Shown in pieces: positions 26,158-33,224 of a stretch of DNA of 38,501 nt (position 1 is the first letter of the stretch; each line of letters opens with the position of its first letter). Origin of the DNA: CAYSCW01 sp964429795 (GTDB taxonomy: Bacteria > Acidobacteriota > Aminicenantia > Aminicenantales > Aminicenantaceae); NCBI GenBank assembly GCA_964429795.1, contig CAYSCW010000029.1:1-38501 (forward strand), read 5' to 3'. Both the position numbers and the translations under genes were made by a program. The notes under the pieces were generated by a model that was not told the origin of the DNA, ran no database searches, and worked only from the letters and a program-made list of their open reading frames with translations.

Positions 26158-26198
26158 ATTTACCTCCTTCCTCGATAGTCTTTGTAAACCATTAACCT

Positions 26199-26218
26199 GG
26201 AGCGAAAAGCTTCACTCC
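26199..26218 (-). promoter_or_regulatory. Hairpin in the leader of the TonB receptor mRNA
   Basis: On the minus strand GGAGTGAA-GCTT-TTCGCTCC folds into an 8-bp stem (one G-U pair) with a 4-base loop, about 40 bases before the GTG start. It follows a possible 10-codon reading frame (MEKRLWEMVE) near 26235. Leader control is conceivable but unproven. Confidence 0.35.
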
Positions 26219-26446
26219 ACCATTTCCCACAATCTTTTCTCCATTTGCGCCGTTTCTCACCTCCTTTCGTTTGTTGGCTCATTCAAGATGCTCCTTAAGC
26301 CACGGATATCTAAGGATCAATCTGTCCCGAGAATGACAGCTTGATGAGCGCTTCTGAGTGCACCTCTAAGCGTTGGACAGCCTCTGTTGATACAGTCAGC
26401 TGTTCCAGTCTTCTCCTCTTTTCAAAAGTCATCGTCTTGTTATTGA

Positions 26447-26461
26447 GCAAAAAACATGCCA
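26447..26461 (-). promoter_or_regulatory. Sigma-54-type promoter for the TonB-sulfatase-GWxTD operon
   Basis: On the minus strand TGGCATGTTTTTTGC matches the -24/-12 consensus TGGCAYRNNNNTTGC in every fixed position, with GG and GC 12 bases apart, and is followed by T as usual. Transcription would start near 26435 and give a leader of about 280 bases to the GTG at 26157. Confidence 0.75.
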
Positions 26462-26513
26462 CAGGTAACTTTCCATACTACCAGCCGAAGAAAAATGCCC
26501 GAAGAGAACATCC

Positions 26514-26525
26514 TTTACATGTAAA
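26514..26525. promoter_or_regulatory. Palindrome TTTACATGTAAA, possible activator-binding site
   Basis: A perfect 12-base palindrome located about 80-90 bases upstream of the predicted start of the minus-strand sigma-54 promoter. That is the usual distance for an enhancer-binding protein or accessory factor. No second copy was seen. Confidence 0.35.
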
Positions 26526-26624
26526 AGATTAAAAATGATTGAGTTAAGGAACTATTATTTAATTTTTTTTCTGGGCAATACTTTTTTGTATGAGCTGATA
26601 AGATTTAAAGATCGGAATTGAGAT

Positions 26625-26639
26625 GTCTAATTTTTAGAC
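26625..26639. promoter_or_regulatory. Inverted repeat GTCTAA-TTT-TTAGAC, possible operator
   Basis: Perfect 6-base arms with a 3-base centre, lying between the two divergent sigma-54 promoters. It is about 190 bases upstream of the minus-strand start, a plausible enhancer position. Confidence 0.3.
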
Positions 26640-26939
26640 GTGCTGATGAGAATGGAAATTCTAATTTATTGAAAGTAAATGAAATAGATTATGAAAGCAG
26701 GATTTGTCTAATTTTCATCCAATTTAAGATGGATTTATCCCCATTTTCCTCCAAAGGATTTTATTTAGTTTCATTATCCAACTTTGTAGATGAAACATAT
26801 CAGGTTTTCCTTTTTTGGGCTTATTTTCTTTATTTTCTTATGCTTAGACTGATCAGCAACACTCCAGCCAGAATAGAGGCAAAGTGAAAGTCATTCCTTT
26901 ATTTTAGGAAAGAGTATCCGGCATTTCTCTCCTGTTAAC

Positions 26940-26954
26940 TGGCATATTTCTTGC
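26940..26954 (+). promoter_or_regulatory. Sigma-54-type promoter at the Fis-type HTH gene
   Basis: TGGCATATTTCTTGC, followed by T, matches the -24/-12 consensus with correct spacing. The predicted start is near 26966, only about five bases before the ATG at 26971. The mRNA would be almost leaderless, unless a later start codon is used. Confidence 0.7.
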
Positions 26955-26970
26955 TGAAAGCTTGGTTGAG

Positions 26971-27324
26971 ATGAGTCAGGCGAGACACAATAATCAAATT
27001 ATCACCCAAGAAAACTTTGGATTTCGAGGGCCATATATTGGAGATCGATTCAGATCGGTTGAAAAGAAATTCAGGGAAAAGGCGCTCAATTTCTTCGTTG
27101 ATTATTTTTGCCTGAAAAGCGATGTGGATCTTAAAGAATTTTTAGAAAATTTAGAGCGGAACATCATTGTCAAGGCTTTATCCAGGTTCAACGGGAATCA
27201 AAGGCATACAGCCAGATATTTGGGGTTAAAACACACCACCTTACATCAAAAAGTAAAGAAGTATAATATCCATTTCCGCAAGCAGCCCACCACAGAATGC
27301 ACTTGGTCTGAAACCGCTGACTGA
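26971..27324 (+). CDS. Small Fis-type helix-turn-helix DNA-binding protein
   Basis: A 117-residue protein. The C-terminal half (about 50-105) is a Fis-type HTH like that closing sigma-54 activators: LEFLENLERNII-like helix (here LKEFLENLERNIIVKAL), then NGNQRHTARYLGLKHTTLHQKVKKYNI. There is no AAA+ domain, so it cannot activate sigma-54 RNA polymerase itself; it may bind DNA as an accessory factor or repressor. The N-terminal half is not recognised. The ATG at 26971 is preferred over a TTG three codons upstream. No clear ribosome site is present. It sits divergently from the TonB operon and next to the full sigma-54 activator, so regulation of that operon is plausible. Confidence 0.75.
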   Translation: MSQARHNNQIITQENFGFRGPYIGDRFRSVEKKFREKALNFFVDYFCLKSDVDLKEFLENLERNIIVKALSRFNGNQRHTARYLGLKHTTLHQKVKKYNIHFRKQPTTECTWSETAD

Positions 27325-27365
27325 ATCCGCAGCGTATTTACCTAGGAAGTAGCCTTGTAACTTCA

Positions 27366-27791
27366 ATGTTTGCAACAAATCAGCTATTTTCATGGTTCGT
27401 GGGTGTCCTTGGAAATGATATATTCATACCTTTTGTCATCGTTGATGTCTTTATTCCCGTTTTTTATACTTCTTTCTCCTTCGGAGGGGAGGGAGAGATA
27501 CATGATGCAATTCGACAAGGTGATCTTTCTCGTGTCAAAGAGTTTCTTCTAAAGAGGCCTGAGTTGATAGATGCCAAGAACGATAACGGCTGGACTCCTC
27601 TTCATCTTTCCTCGTTGCGTGGCCATAAAGATGTGGTTCATCTTTTGATAAAAAATGGAGCTGAGGTGAATGTAAAGAACAATAAAGGACAGACCCCACT
27701 GGATAACGCCACAAAGATAGGGCACTAAGAGATAGTGGAATTTCTTATAGACAATGGAGCCAAGTCAAATTCTCAAAACTTGCAGCTATGA
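27366..27791 (+). pseudogene. Ankyrin-repeat protein gene with in-frame stop (probably decayed)
   Basis: From about 27498 the frame encodes ankyrin repeats: EIHDAIRQGDLSRVKEFL, then NGWTPLHLSSLRGHKDVVHL-LIKNGAEVN and NKGQTPLDNATKIGH. A TAA at 27726-27728 interrupts the third repeat. The same frame continues as EIVEFLIDNGAKSNSQ up to a TGA at 27789, exactly what the repeat requires. The N-terminus may also be shifted. In another frame from 27415 a signal-like segment (MIYSYLLSSLMSLFPFFILL) runs to the same point, so a one-base shift in the G-rich tract near 27485-27496 may have separated it from the repeats. A short functional two-repeat protein cannot be excluded. Confidence 0.65.
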
Positions 27792-27792
27792 A

Positions 27793-29661
27793 TTACAGCA
27801 TGATTTTGTATTTTTTTATTTTATTATCCAGGGTCTGACGGGTCACTCCCAATATCCTGGCTGCGTCACTTTTGTTCCGGTTAGTGTGTCTCAAGACCCT
27901 GATGATGTGATCTGCTTCCACTTCTTCCAGAGTGTCCAGGGGAGCTGGAATTATCTCTCCCTTTCTGCGCATGGTATGAGGAAGATCTTCTGGCTGCAAG
28001 ACTTTTCCATCTCCCAGAACCACGGCTCTGTCTACGACATTCTTGAGCTCTCTGACATTTCCAGGCCAATGGTAGGACAGCAACAGCTGTTGGGCTTTAG
28101 AGGAAATCCTTTTCACTCTTCTCGCTGTGAAATAATCCACCAGCGGGATGATATCTTTCTTCCGTTCTCTTAAAGGAGGGAGCTCAATCGATATCACATT
28201 CAGACGGTAATAGAGGTCTTCCCGGAATTTGCCTTCCTCGACGGCTTTTTTAAGATCCTTGTTCGTCGCCGTGATGACCCGGACATCCACTTCGATATTC
28301 TTGGTTCCCCCCACACGCTGAAATTCTTTTTCCTCCAGTGTCCGCAACACCTTTGCCTGCATATCGAGGCTCATGTCACCGATCTCATCGAGGAAAATGG
28401 TGCCTGTATGAGCCAACTGGAATCTTCCCACTCGGGCGCTGCTTGCCCCGGTGAAAGCGCCCTTTTCGTGACCGAACAATTCACTCTCGATTAATTCCTT
28501 GGGGATGGCAGCACAGTTTACTGCAACAAAAGGATTATCGTTGCGAGGAGATAGAGAGTGAATGGCTTTGGCCACAAGTTCCTTTCCGGTCCCAGTATCA
28601 CCTTGGATGAGGACTGTCACATCTGAAGGGGCGACTTTTTTTATGGTGCTGAAGACCTTCTTCATCTTTTCAGAATCTCCGATGATTTGGAACCTGGGCT
28701 TAAGGGCATTCTCCAGACGAATGTTTTCTTGGATTACCTGCCTGTGGAGGCTAGAATTTCCTAATGCTATGCCAGCCTGATGAGACAGTGCGGACAAAAA
28801 CATCAGGTCGTCCTGGGAGAAGCTTCCCTCAGAGGCTCTGTTATCCAGATATATAACTCCCAAGACATCTCCTCGGAAGAGCAAAGGAGCACAGATGGCA
28901 GATCTTATACTGTATTCCTTGACACTCTTCACATCTTTAAATTCTCTGTCTTTTAAGGCATTGGCAGTGAGGAGGGAGACTCTCTCTCTGAGCACCTTAT
29001 GCATTATGGTCTTGCTGACTTCCAGCTTTTCTGGTTTTTGTTCGCTTGAGGTATCCTGGACAAACTCACAAGTCAATTCCCCGGAATTTTCGTCGATCAA
29101 GGCAATGAAGCCTCTTTCTGCATCGAAGGTTCTGAAGGCCGTATTCATTATTTCACTCAGCAATTGGGAAGTATCTTCCAAAAGCAAATTGACGTTCTTA
29201 CCGAACTCATAGAGAAGCATGAGCCTCTGATGGTCTTTCTGGAGTGATACCAGGTCCATAGTGTCAACAGAGAAAAGTGCGGTCTTTTTTGCATCCCAGG
29301 AAGCAATTTCCACTGTGTCTTGGTTCATATCTTCGGAGGGCAGGAATTTAACTCGCGCAGGAGAACAGATATCCTCTGATCTGAAAACGAGTAAAGTATC
29401 GCCTAAAGCGATCTCGTCACCATCATTTAATCTGAGACGTGAAATGATTTTTCCGTTAATCCTGGTAGGATGCTTGGCACCCAGGTCATGTATTTCGAAG
29501 CCACTCTCTTTGAGGGCAATGATCTTGGCGTGATCGCGAGACACACTTTGGTCTGTGATGAATATATCGTTGTTGGATCTTCTGCCGGCTGTGGTGACAG
29601 CCTTGGTGAGAGGGAAAGTTTGATCCTTGGAGCCGGCCTGCTTTAAGATCAGATAAGCCAT
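27793..29661 (-). CDS. Sigma-54-dependent transcriptional activator with FHA and GAF sensor domains
   Basis: A 622-residue cytoplasmic regulator. The FHA domain (about 1-100) keeps its phosphothreonine-binding features: GR at 26-27, SRDH at 41-44 and NG at 69-70. A GAF domain covers about 145-305. The AAA+ domain (about 325-545) has Walker A GDTGTGKE (354-361), the sigma-54 contact loop GAFTGA (401-406), Walker B TIFLDEIGD and WPGNVREL (532-539). The Fis-type HTH is at 580-620. It should bind upstream sites and drive sigma-54 promoters when its sensor domains allow. It has no receiver domain, so a kinase of the Ser/Thr type or a GAF ligand is the likely input. It is divergent from two Ser/Thr kinases. 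Convergent with the ankyrin pseudogene, one base apart. Confidence 0.95.
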   Translation of the reverse strand: MAYLILKQAGSKDQTFPLTKAVTTAGRRSNNDIFITDQSVSRDHAKIIALKESGFEIHDLGAKHPTRINGKIISRLRLNDGDEIALGDTLLVFRSEDICSPARVKFLPSEDMNQDTVEIASWDAKKTALFSVDTMDLVSLQKDHQRLMLLYEFGKNVNLLLEDTSQLLSEIMNTAFRTFDAERGFIALIDENSGELTCEFVQDTSSEQKPEKLEVSKTIMHKVLRERVSLLTANALKDREFKDVKSVKEYSIRSAICAPLLFRGDVLGVIYLDNRASEGSFSQDDLMFLSALSHQAGIALGNSSLHRQVIQENIRLENALKPRFQIIGDSEKMKKVFSTIKKVAPSDVTVLIQGDTGTGKELVAKAIHSLSPRNDNPFVAVNCAAIPKELIESELFGHEKGAFTGASSARVGRFQLAHTGTIFLDEIGDMSLDMQAKVLRTLEEKEFQRVGGTKNIEVDVRVITATNKDLKKAVEEGKFREDLYYRLNVISIELPPLRERKKDIIPLVDYFTARRVKRISSKAQQLLLSYHWPGNVRELKNVVDRAVVLGDGKVLQPEDLPHTMRRKGEIIPAPLDTLEEVEADHIIRVLRHTNRNKSDAARILGVTRQTLDNKIKKYKIML

Positions 29662-30226
29662 GGTTTTTGGTTCTCTTTTATTTTACTCATTTTTAAGTTC
29701 TTTTTAAACCTGTATTCACCATATTAAACACAAAAATCACTTAACAAAATCCAGAATATGCTCTTTCATGAAGTTAATAGGGGGGATTTTTTATACAAAT
29801 GCTGGCTTAATTACTGTTCGGATACGGAAATAAATTGTTCAAGAACGGACATATTTTTTTTCAAGCGTTAGAAAACCCCATAAGAAAATCCTGGCATATT
29901 TTTTGCTTATTAAAATAATGAATGGAGATTAAATTCCTTTTCACATTAAAGATTCACCAGCATGCTGAAGAATTTTTTTTTGATGATGCAACATTTTTGA
30001 TTCATAATGCGTATTAAGAAGTGGAGCGGACGAAAAGAGGAGATGATGAAAATGCAACTCAGCCAACTCTTCGGGCCAAAGGGATATCCAGGTTTATTGA
30101 AGCTCCGTATAAGGTTAGTAAAATCTCCAACAAAAATCCCATCTTTGTCGGATGGCGGGGTTTTGGCAGGTGATAATATTATAAGCGAAAGATTTTTGGA
30201 GAGAATCTGAAAAAAGAGGATTGACA
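29662..30226. other. Intergenic region between the sigma-54 activator and the first kinase
   Basis: About 565 bases, AT-rich near 29700-29950. It contains a sigma-54-type promoter on the plus strand (29892-29906). A short palindrome GTTC-AA-GAAC at 29837-29846 might bind the activator. The remaining 310 bases form the kinase leader. Open frames there on both strands show no family similarity. Confidence 0.5.
29892..29906 (+). promoter_or_regulatory. Sigma-54-type promoter upstream of the tandem kinase genes
   Basis: TGGCATATTTTTTGC, followed by T, matches the -24/-12 consensus with GG (29893-29894) and GC (29905-29906) 12 bases apart. The predicted start is near 29918, giving a leader of about 310 bases to the kinase GTG at 30227. 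The element differs from that at 26940 by one base. Confidence 0.72.
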
Positions 30227-33034
30227 GTGGCAGTAGAATGTCCCAAATGTCATTTTGGAAACACCGAAGATTCGCGTTTCTGCGGACAATGTGCCACACC
30301 CCTTCCTGGACGTAATGATATCTCTGCTTTACCCACAAGAACCTTGAACACGAATTTTGGAAGAATGACCAGAGGAACTGTTTTTGCAGGAAGATACGAG
30401 ATCATCGAAGAACTTGGCGAGGGAGGAATGGGCAGAGTCTACAGGGTTGAGGATAAGAAGATCCGTGAGGAAGTGGCGCTTAAGCTCATAAGACCTGAGA
30501 TTGCTGCAGATAAGAGAACAATCGAGAGATTCGGAAACGAGCTGAAGTTCGCCCGCAAAGTAGCCCACAGGAATGTGTGCAAGATGTACGATCTCGGTGA
30601 AGAAGGGAAGACTCCCTATATCACTATGGAATATGTACCTGGCAGAAATCTAAAAGCCATGATAAGGATGATAGGTCAACTGAGTGCAGGACAGGCTGTG
30701 TCCATTGCCAGGCAAATATGTGAGGGTTTAGCTGAAGCACACAGGCTTGGGGTCATCCATCGTGATCTGAAGTCCAGTAACATCATGATCGACAAGAACG
30801 GGAATGCTCGCATTATGGACTTCGGAATAGCACGTGCTCTGGAGACAAGAGGGATAACAGAGAGGGGAACAGTGGTCGGCACACCCGAGTACATGTCTCC
30901 TGAGCAGGTAGACGGCAAAGAAGCAGACAGGCGTTCTGATATCTATTCCCTTGGAGTGATACTCTATGAGATGATCACAAGCAGGCTTCCTTTTTCTGGG
31001 GAGAGTTCGCTTAGCATTGCTTTGAAGCACAAGTCAGAGATGCCTCCTGATCCTGGACAGTTCAACCGCCAGATTCCTCATAACCTCAGCCGGATCATCC
31101 TTAAATGTATGGAGAAGGACAGTGAACGTAGATATCAAAGTGGAGAAGAGCTTCTCTCAGAGTTGGAGGGAGTAAAGAAAGAGATAACAACAACTGAGTT
31201 GAGGTTGCCAGAGAAAACTCCTACAGCTTCGAAGAAAATAAGGAAAAGATACAGCAGGATTGGAATATCGGTCGTAACCTTGCTTGTTTTGATTGTCATG
31301 GTGAGTTTAGGATATTTCCTCGTTGGCAGACAAGGTCCGGCATCTCCTTCTGCGATGAAGATGCTGGTGGTGCTGCCTTTAGAAAATTTGGGTCCGCCTG
31401 AAGATGAGTATTTTGCCGATGGTATGACAGAGGAGCTTACCAGCCGCCTGGCAGCTTTACATGGGTTGAGTGTCATCTCCCGTACCAGCGCGCTTAAATA
31501 CAAGGATACAGGTAAGACTGTCAAACAGATCGGAGATGAATTGGGTGCAGATTATGTGTTGGAAGGAGCTGTCCGCTGGGATCGGGACTCAAATGGCAAA
31601 GGACAGGTGCGAATCACACCTCAGCTCATCAGGGTCTCTGATGATACGCATCTCTGGTCTGAGCGATATGATCGAGTCATCGAAGATATTTTTTCCATAC
31701 AATCAGAAATCGCTGAACAAGTGGCTCGGAAACTAGAAATCACATTGTTAGGACCCGAACTCAAATCTCTGGATACCAAACCGACTGACAGCCTCGAAGC
31801 CTATGATTGTTATCTCAAAGGCATTAAACAAGAGGATAAGGGATGGGCTTATTCAGATGATAAGGAATTCGAACGGGCTATCGTCATGTATAAGAAAGCC
31901 ATTGAATTAGACCCTGACTTTGCCCATGCCTACATCAGATTGTCTTTAATCAATTCTAGGATGCATTTCTTTGGAAAAAGCAATGACGAAGGGAGATTGG
32001 CCGAGGCAAGAGCTTATATTGAGAAGGCTTTTGAGCTTCGACCCGATCTTCCTGATGCGCATATTACACTGGCATTCTATTACTACTGGGGTTTTCTTGA
32101 TTACGACAAAGCTCTCGAAATCTTCGAATCTCTTCGAAAGGCCAGACCCAACATATCGCCAGAACTGGTAGGGTACATCAAAAGAAGGCAGGGCAAGTGG
32201 GAAGAATCCTTAAGGTTAATGAAAGAGGCATTTAAGCTCAATCCGCGTTTTTCTCAACTCGCTTATGAAATTGGCCTGTCTTACTTGGGTATGCGTCAAT
32301 ACAAACAGGCTGAGGAGTGGTTCGACAAGGCCCTCTCCATCTCTCCGGATCGACTGTCACCTCAATTAGGCAAAGCTGGGATCTGTGTCCTTTCCAAAGG
32401 AGATACCCAGGGAGCCCGGACTTTATTGAAAACGTTGCCCTCACACCCTTTGACGGATTATATGTGGTTTACTATTGGAATGATTGATCATAACTATCAA
32501 GAAGTGTTGGACCGGCTTGCTTCCTTGTCTTATGATTCTTATCAAGGGCAGCAATTCTACTTCAACAAGGATCTGCTCTACGCCTCTGTTTATCATATGT
32601 TGAAAGATCCTGCACGCCAGAGGATTCATGCCGAATCAGCTCGCCAGAAGATAGAGAAAATTATTAGAGAACACAGCGGAGATCCGAGACATCACGCTGC
32701 TCTCGGCCTTGCTTATGCCTATATGGGACGAAAGGATGAAGCGGTTCGGGAGGGCAATCTGGCAGTAACATTACATCCTGTATCAAAAGATGCAGCCGCA
32801 GGCCCTATTTATATACTTGACTTAGCCAGGATTTATGCCTTAGTAGGAGAATATGATCAGGCAATCCTGCAGCTGGAGTATCTGCTCTCCATCCCCTCTT
32901 CTGAATACCTTTGGCAACTTGTTTCTGTTCCTCTATTAAAAATCGACCCTATGTGGGATCCGCTGCGTAACCGCCCAGGATTTCAGAGCTTGCTTCAGAT
33001 GAATGCAGGCCAAGGTGAGGAATCTTCCCAGTAA
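30227..33034 (+). CDS. Zinc-ribbon Ser/Thr protein kinase with membrane helix, TolB-like domain and TPRs (copy 1)
   Basis: A 935-residue protein. A zinc ribbon at the N-terminus has CPKC (5-8) and CGQC (19-22). The PknB-type kinase domain (about 57-315) is complete: glycine loop GEGGMG (64-69), K86 in VALKLI, HRDLKSSN with D180 and N185, and DFG 198-200. One membrane helix (about 345-366) follows. An extracytoplasmic TolB-N/FlgO-like domain covers about 378-505 (VVLPLENLGPPEDEYFADGM), then TPRs to the end. The GTG at 30227 is chosen over a TTG six bases upstream because AGAGGA lies six bases before it and the paralogue starts identically. It could phosphorylate a ligand of the nearby FHA activator. 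A sigma-54 promoter lies upstream. Confidence 0.93.
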   Translation: MAVECPKCHFGNTEDSRFCGQCATPLPGRNDISALPTRTLNTNFGRMTRGTVFAGRYEIIEELGEGGMGRVYRVEDKKIREEVALKLIRPEIAADKRTIERFGNELKFARKVAHRNVCKMYDLGEEGKTPYITMEYVPGRNLKAMIRMIGQLSAGQAVSIARQICEGLAEAHRLGVIHRDLKSSNIMIDKNGNARIMDFGIARALETRGITERGTVVGTPEYMSPEQVDGKEADRRSDIYSLGVILYEMITSRLPFSGESSLSIALKHKSEMPPDPGQFNRQIPHNLSRIILKCMEKDSERRYQSGEELLSELEGVKKEITTTELRLPEKTPTASKKIRKRYSRIGISVVTLLVLIVMVSLGYFLVGRQGPASPSAMKMLVVLPLENLGPPEDEYFADGMTEELTSRLAALHGLSVISRTSALKYKDTGKTVKQIGDELGADYVLEGAVRWDRDSNGKGQVRITPQLIRVSDDTHLWSERYDRVIEDIFSIQSEIAEQVARKLEITLLGPELKSLDTKPTDSLEAYDCYLKGIKQEDKGWAYSDDKEFERAIVMYKKAIELDPDFAHAYIRLSLINSRMHFFGKSNDEGRLAEARAYIEKAFELRPDLPDAHITLAFYYYWGFLDYDKALEIFESLRKARPNISPELVGYIKRRQGKWEESLRLMKEAFKLNPRFSQLAYEIGLSYLGMRQYKQAEEWFDKALSISPDRLSPQLGKAGICVLSKGDTQGARTLLKTLPSHPLTDYMWFTIGMIDHNYQEVLDRLASLSYDSYQGQQFYFNKDLLYASVYHMLKDPARQRIHAESARQKIEKIIREHSGDPRHHAALGLAYAYMGRKDEAVREGNLAVTLHPVSKDAAAGPIYILDLARIYALVGEYDQAILQLEYLLSIPSSEYLWQLVSVPLLKIDPMWDPLRNRPGFQSLLQMNAGQGEESSQ

Positions 33035-33166
33035 CATCCTGCTCAAGGGAACCGGATAAAAAAGTATGTGTTTCGGATGGACAGGAACCGCAGCATCAAT
33101 ACTCAACTAGATGAGATATTTTCATTCATCACGGAAATGAAGATGCAATCAGAGGATAAGTTCTGT

Positions 33167-33195
33167 TTGACACTCCATTCATCAGCCATTATTCT
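33167..33195 (+). promoter_or_regulatory. Sigma-70-type promoter for the second kinase
   Basis: TTGACA at 33167-33172, a 17-base spacer, and TATTCT at 33190-33195. It lies 30 bases before the GTG start in the 190-base gap between the kinase genes. The second kinase may therefore be expressed independently of the sigma-54 promoter. Confidence 0.5.
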
Positions 33196-33224
33196 ATTCT
33201 TGTCCATAAGATAAGAGGAAAAAA

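Larger units (their letters stand above)
26158..26970. other. Divergent control region between the TonB operon and the Fis-type gene
   Basis: About 800 AT-rich bases with no convincing gene. It contains two divergent sigma-54-type promoters (26447-26461 minus, 26940-26954 plus), two palindromes between them (26514-26525, 26625-26639) and a long leader for the TonB gene. The leader (about 26436-26158) has a second ribosome-site-like AAAGGAGGTGA near 26250-26260, followed by a possible 10-codon peptide and a hairpin (26199-26218). Confidence 0.5.

Noticed and set aside
26618..26887. 89-codon open frame in the divergent control region
   Set aside because: It begins with TTG, has no ribosome site, its composition follows the AT-rich background, and it shows no recognisable family.
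12367..27728. In-frame TAA in two genes as a sign of TAA recoding
   Set aside because: TAA ends other normal genes in the window, e.g. thrB, and the two affected genes look like accessory genes in decay. Ordinary nonsense mutations explain both.
30007..30210. Small open frame upstream of the first kinase
   Set aside because: A GAGGAG ribosome-like site exists, but it abuts the ATG. The reverse strand is equally open, and the sequence has no counterpart upstream of the second kinase. Left as leader sequence.
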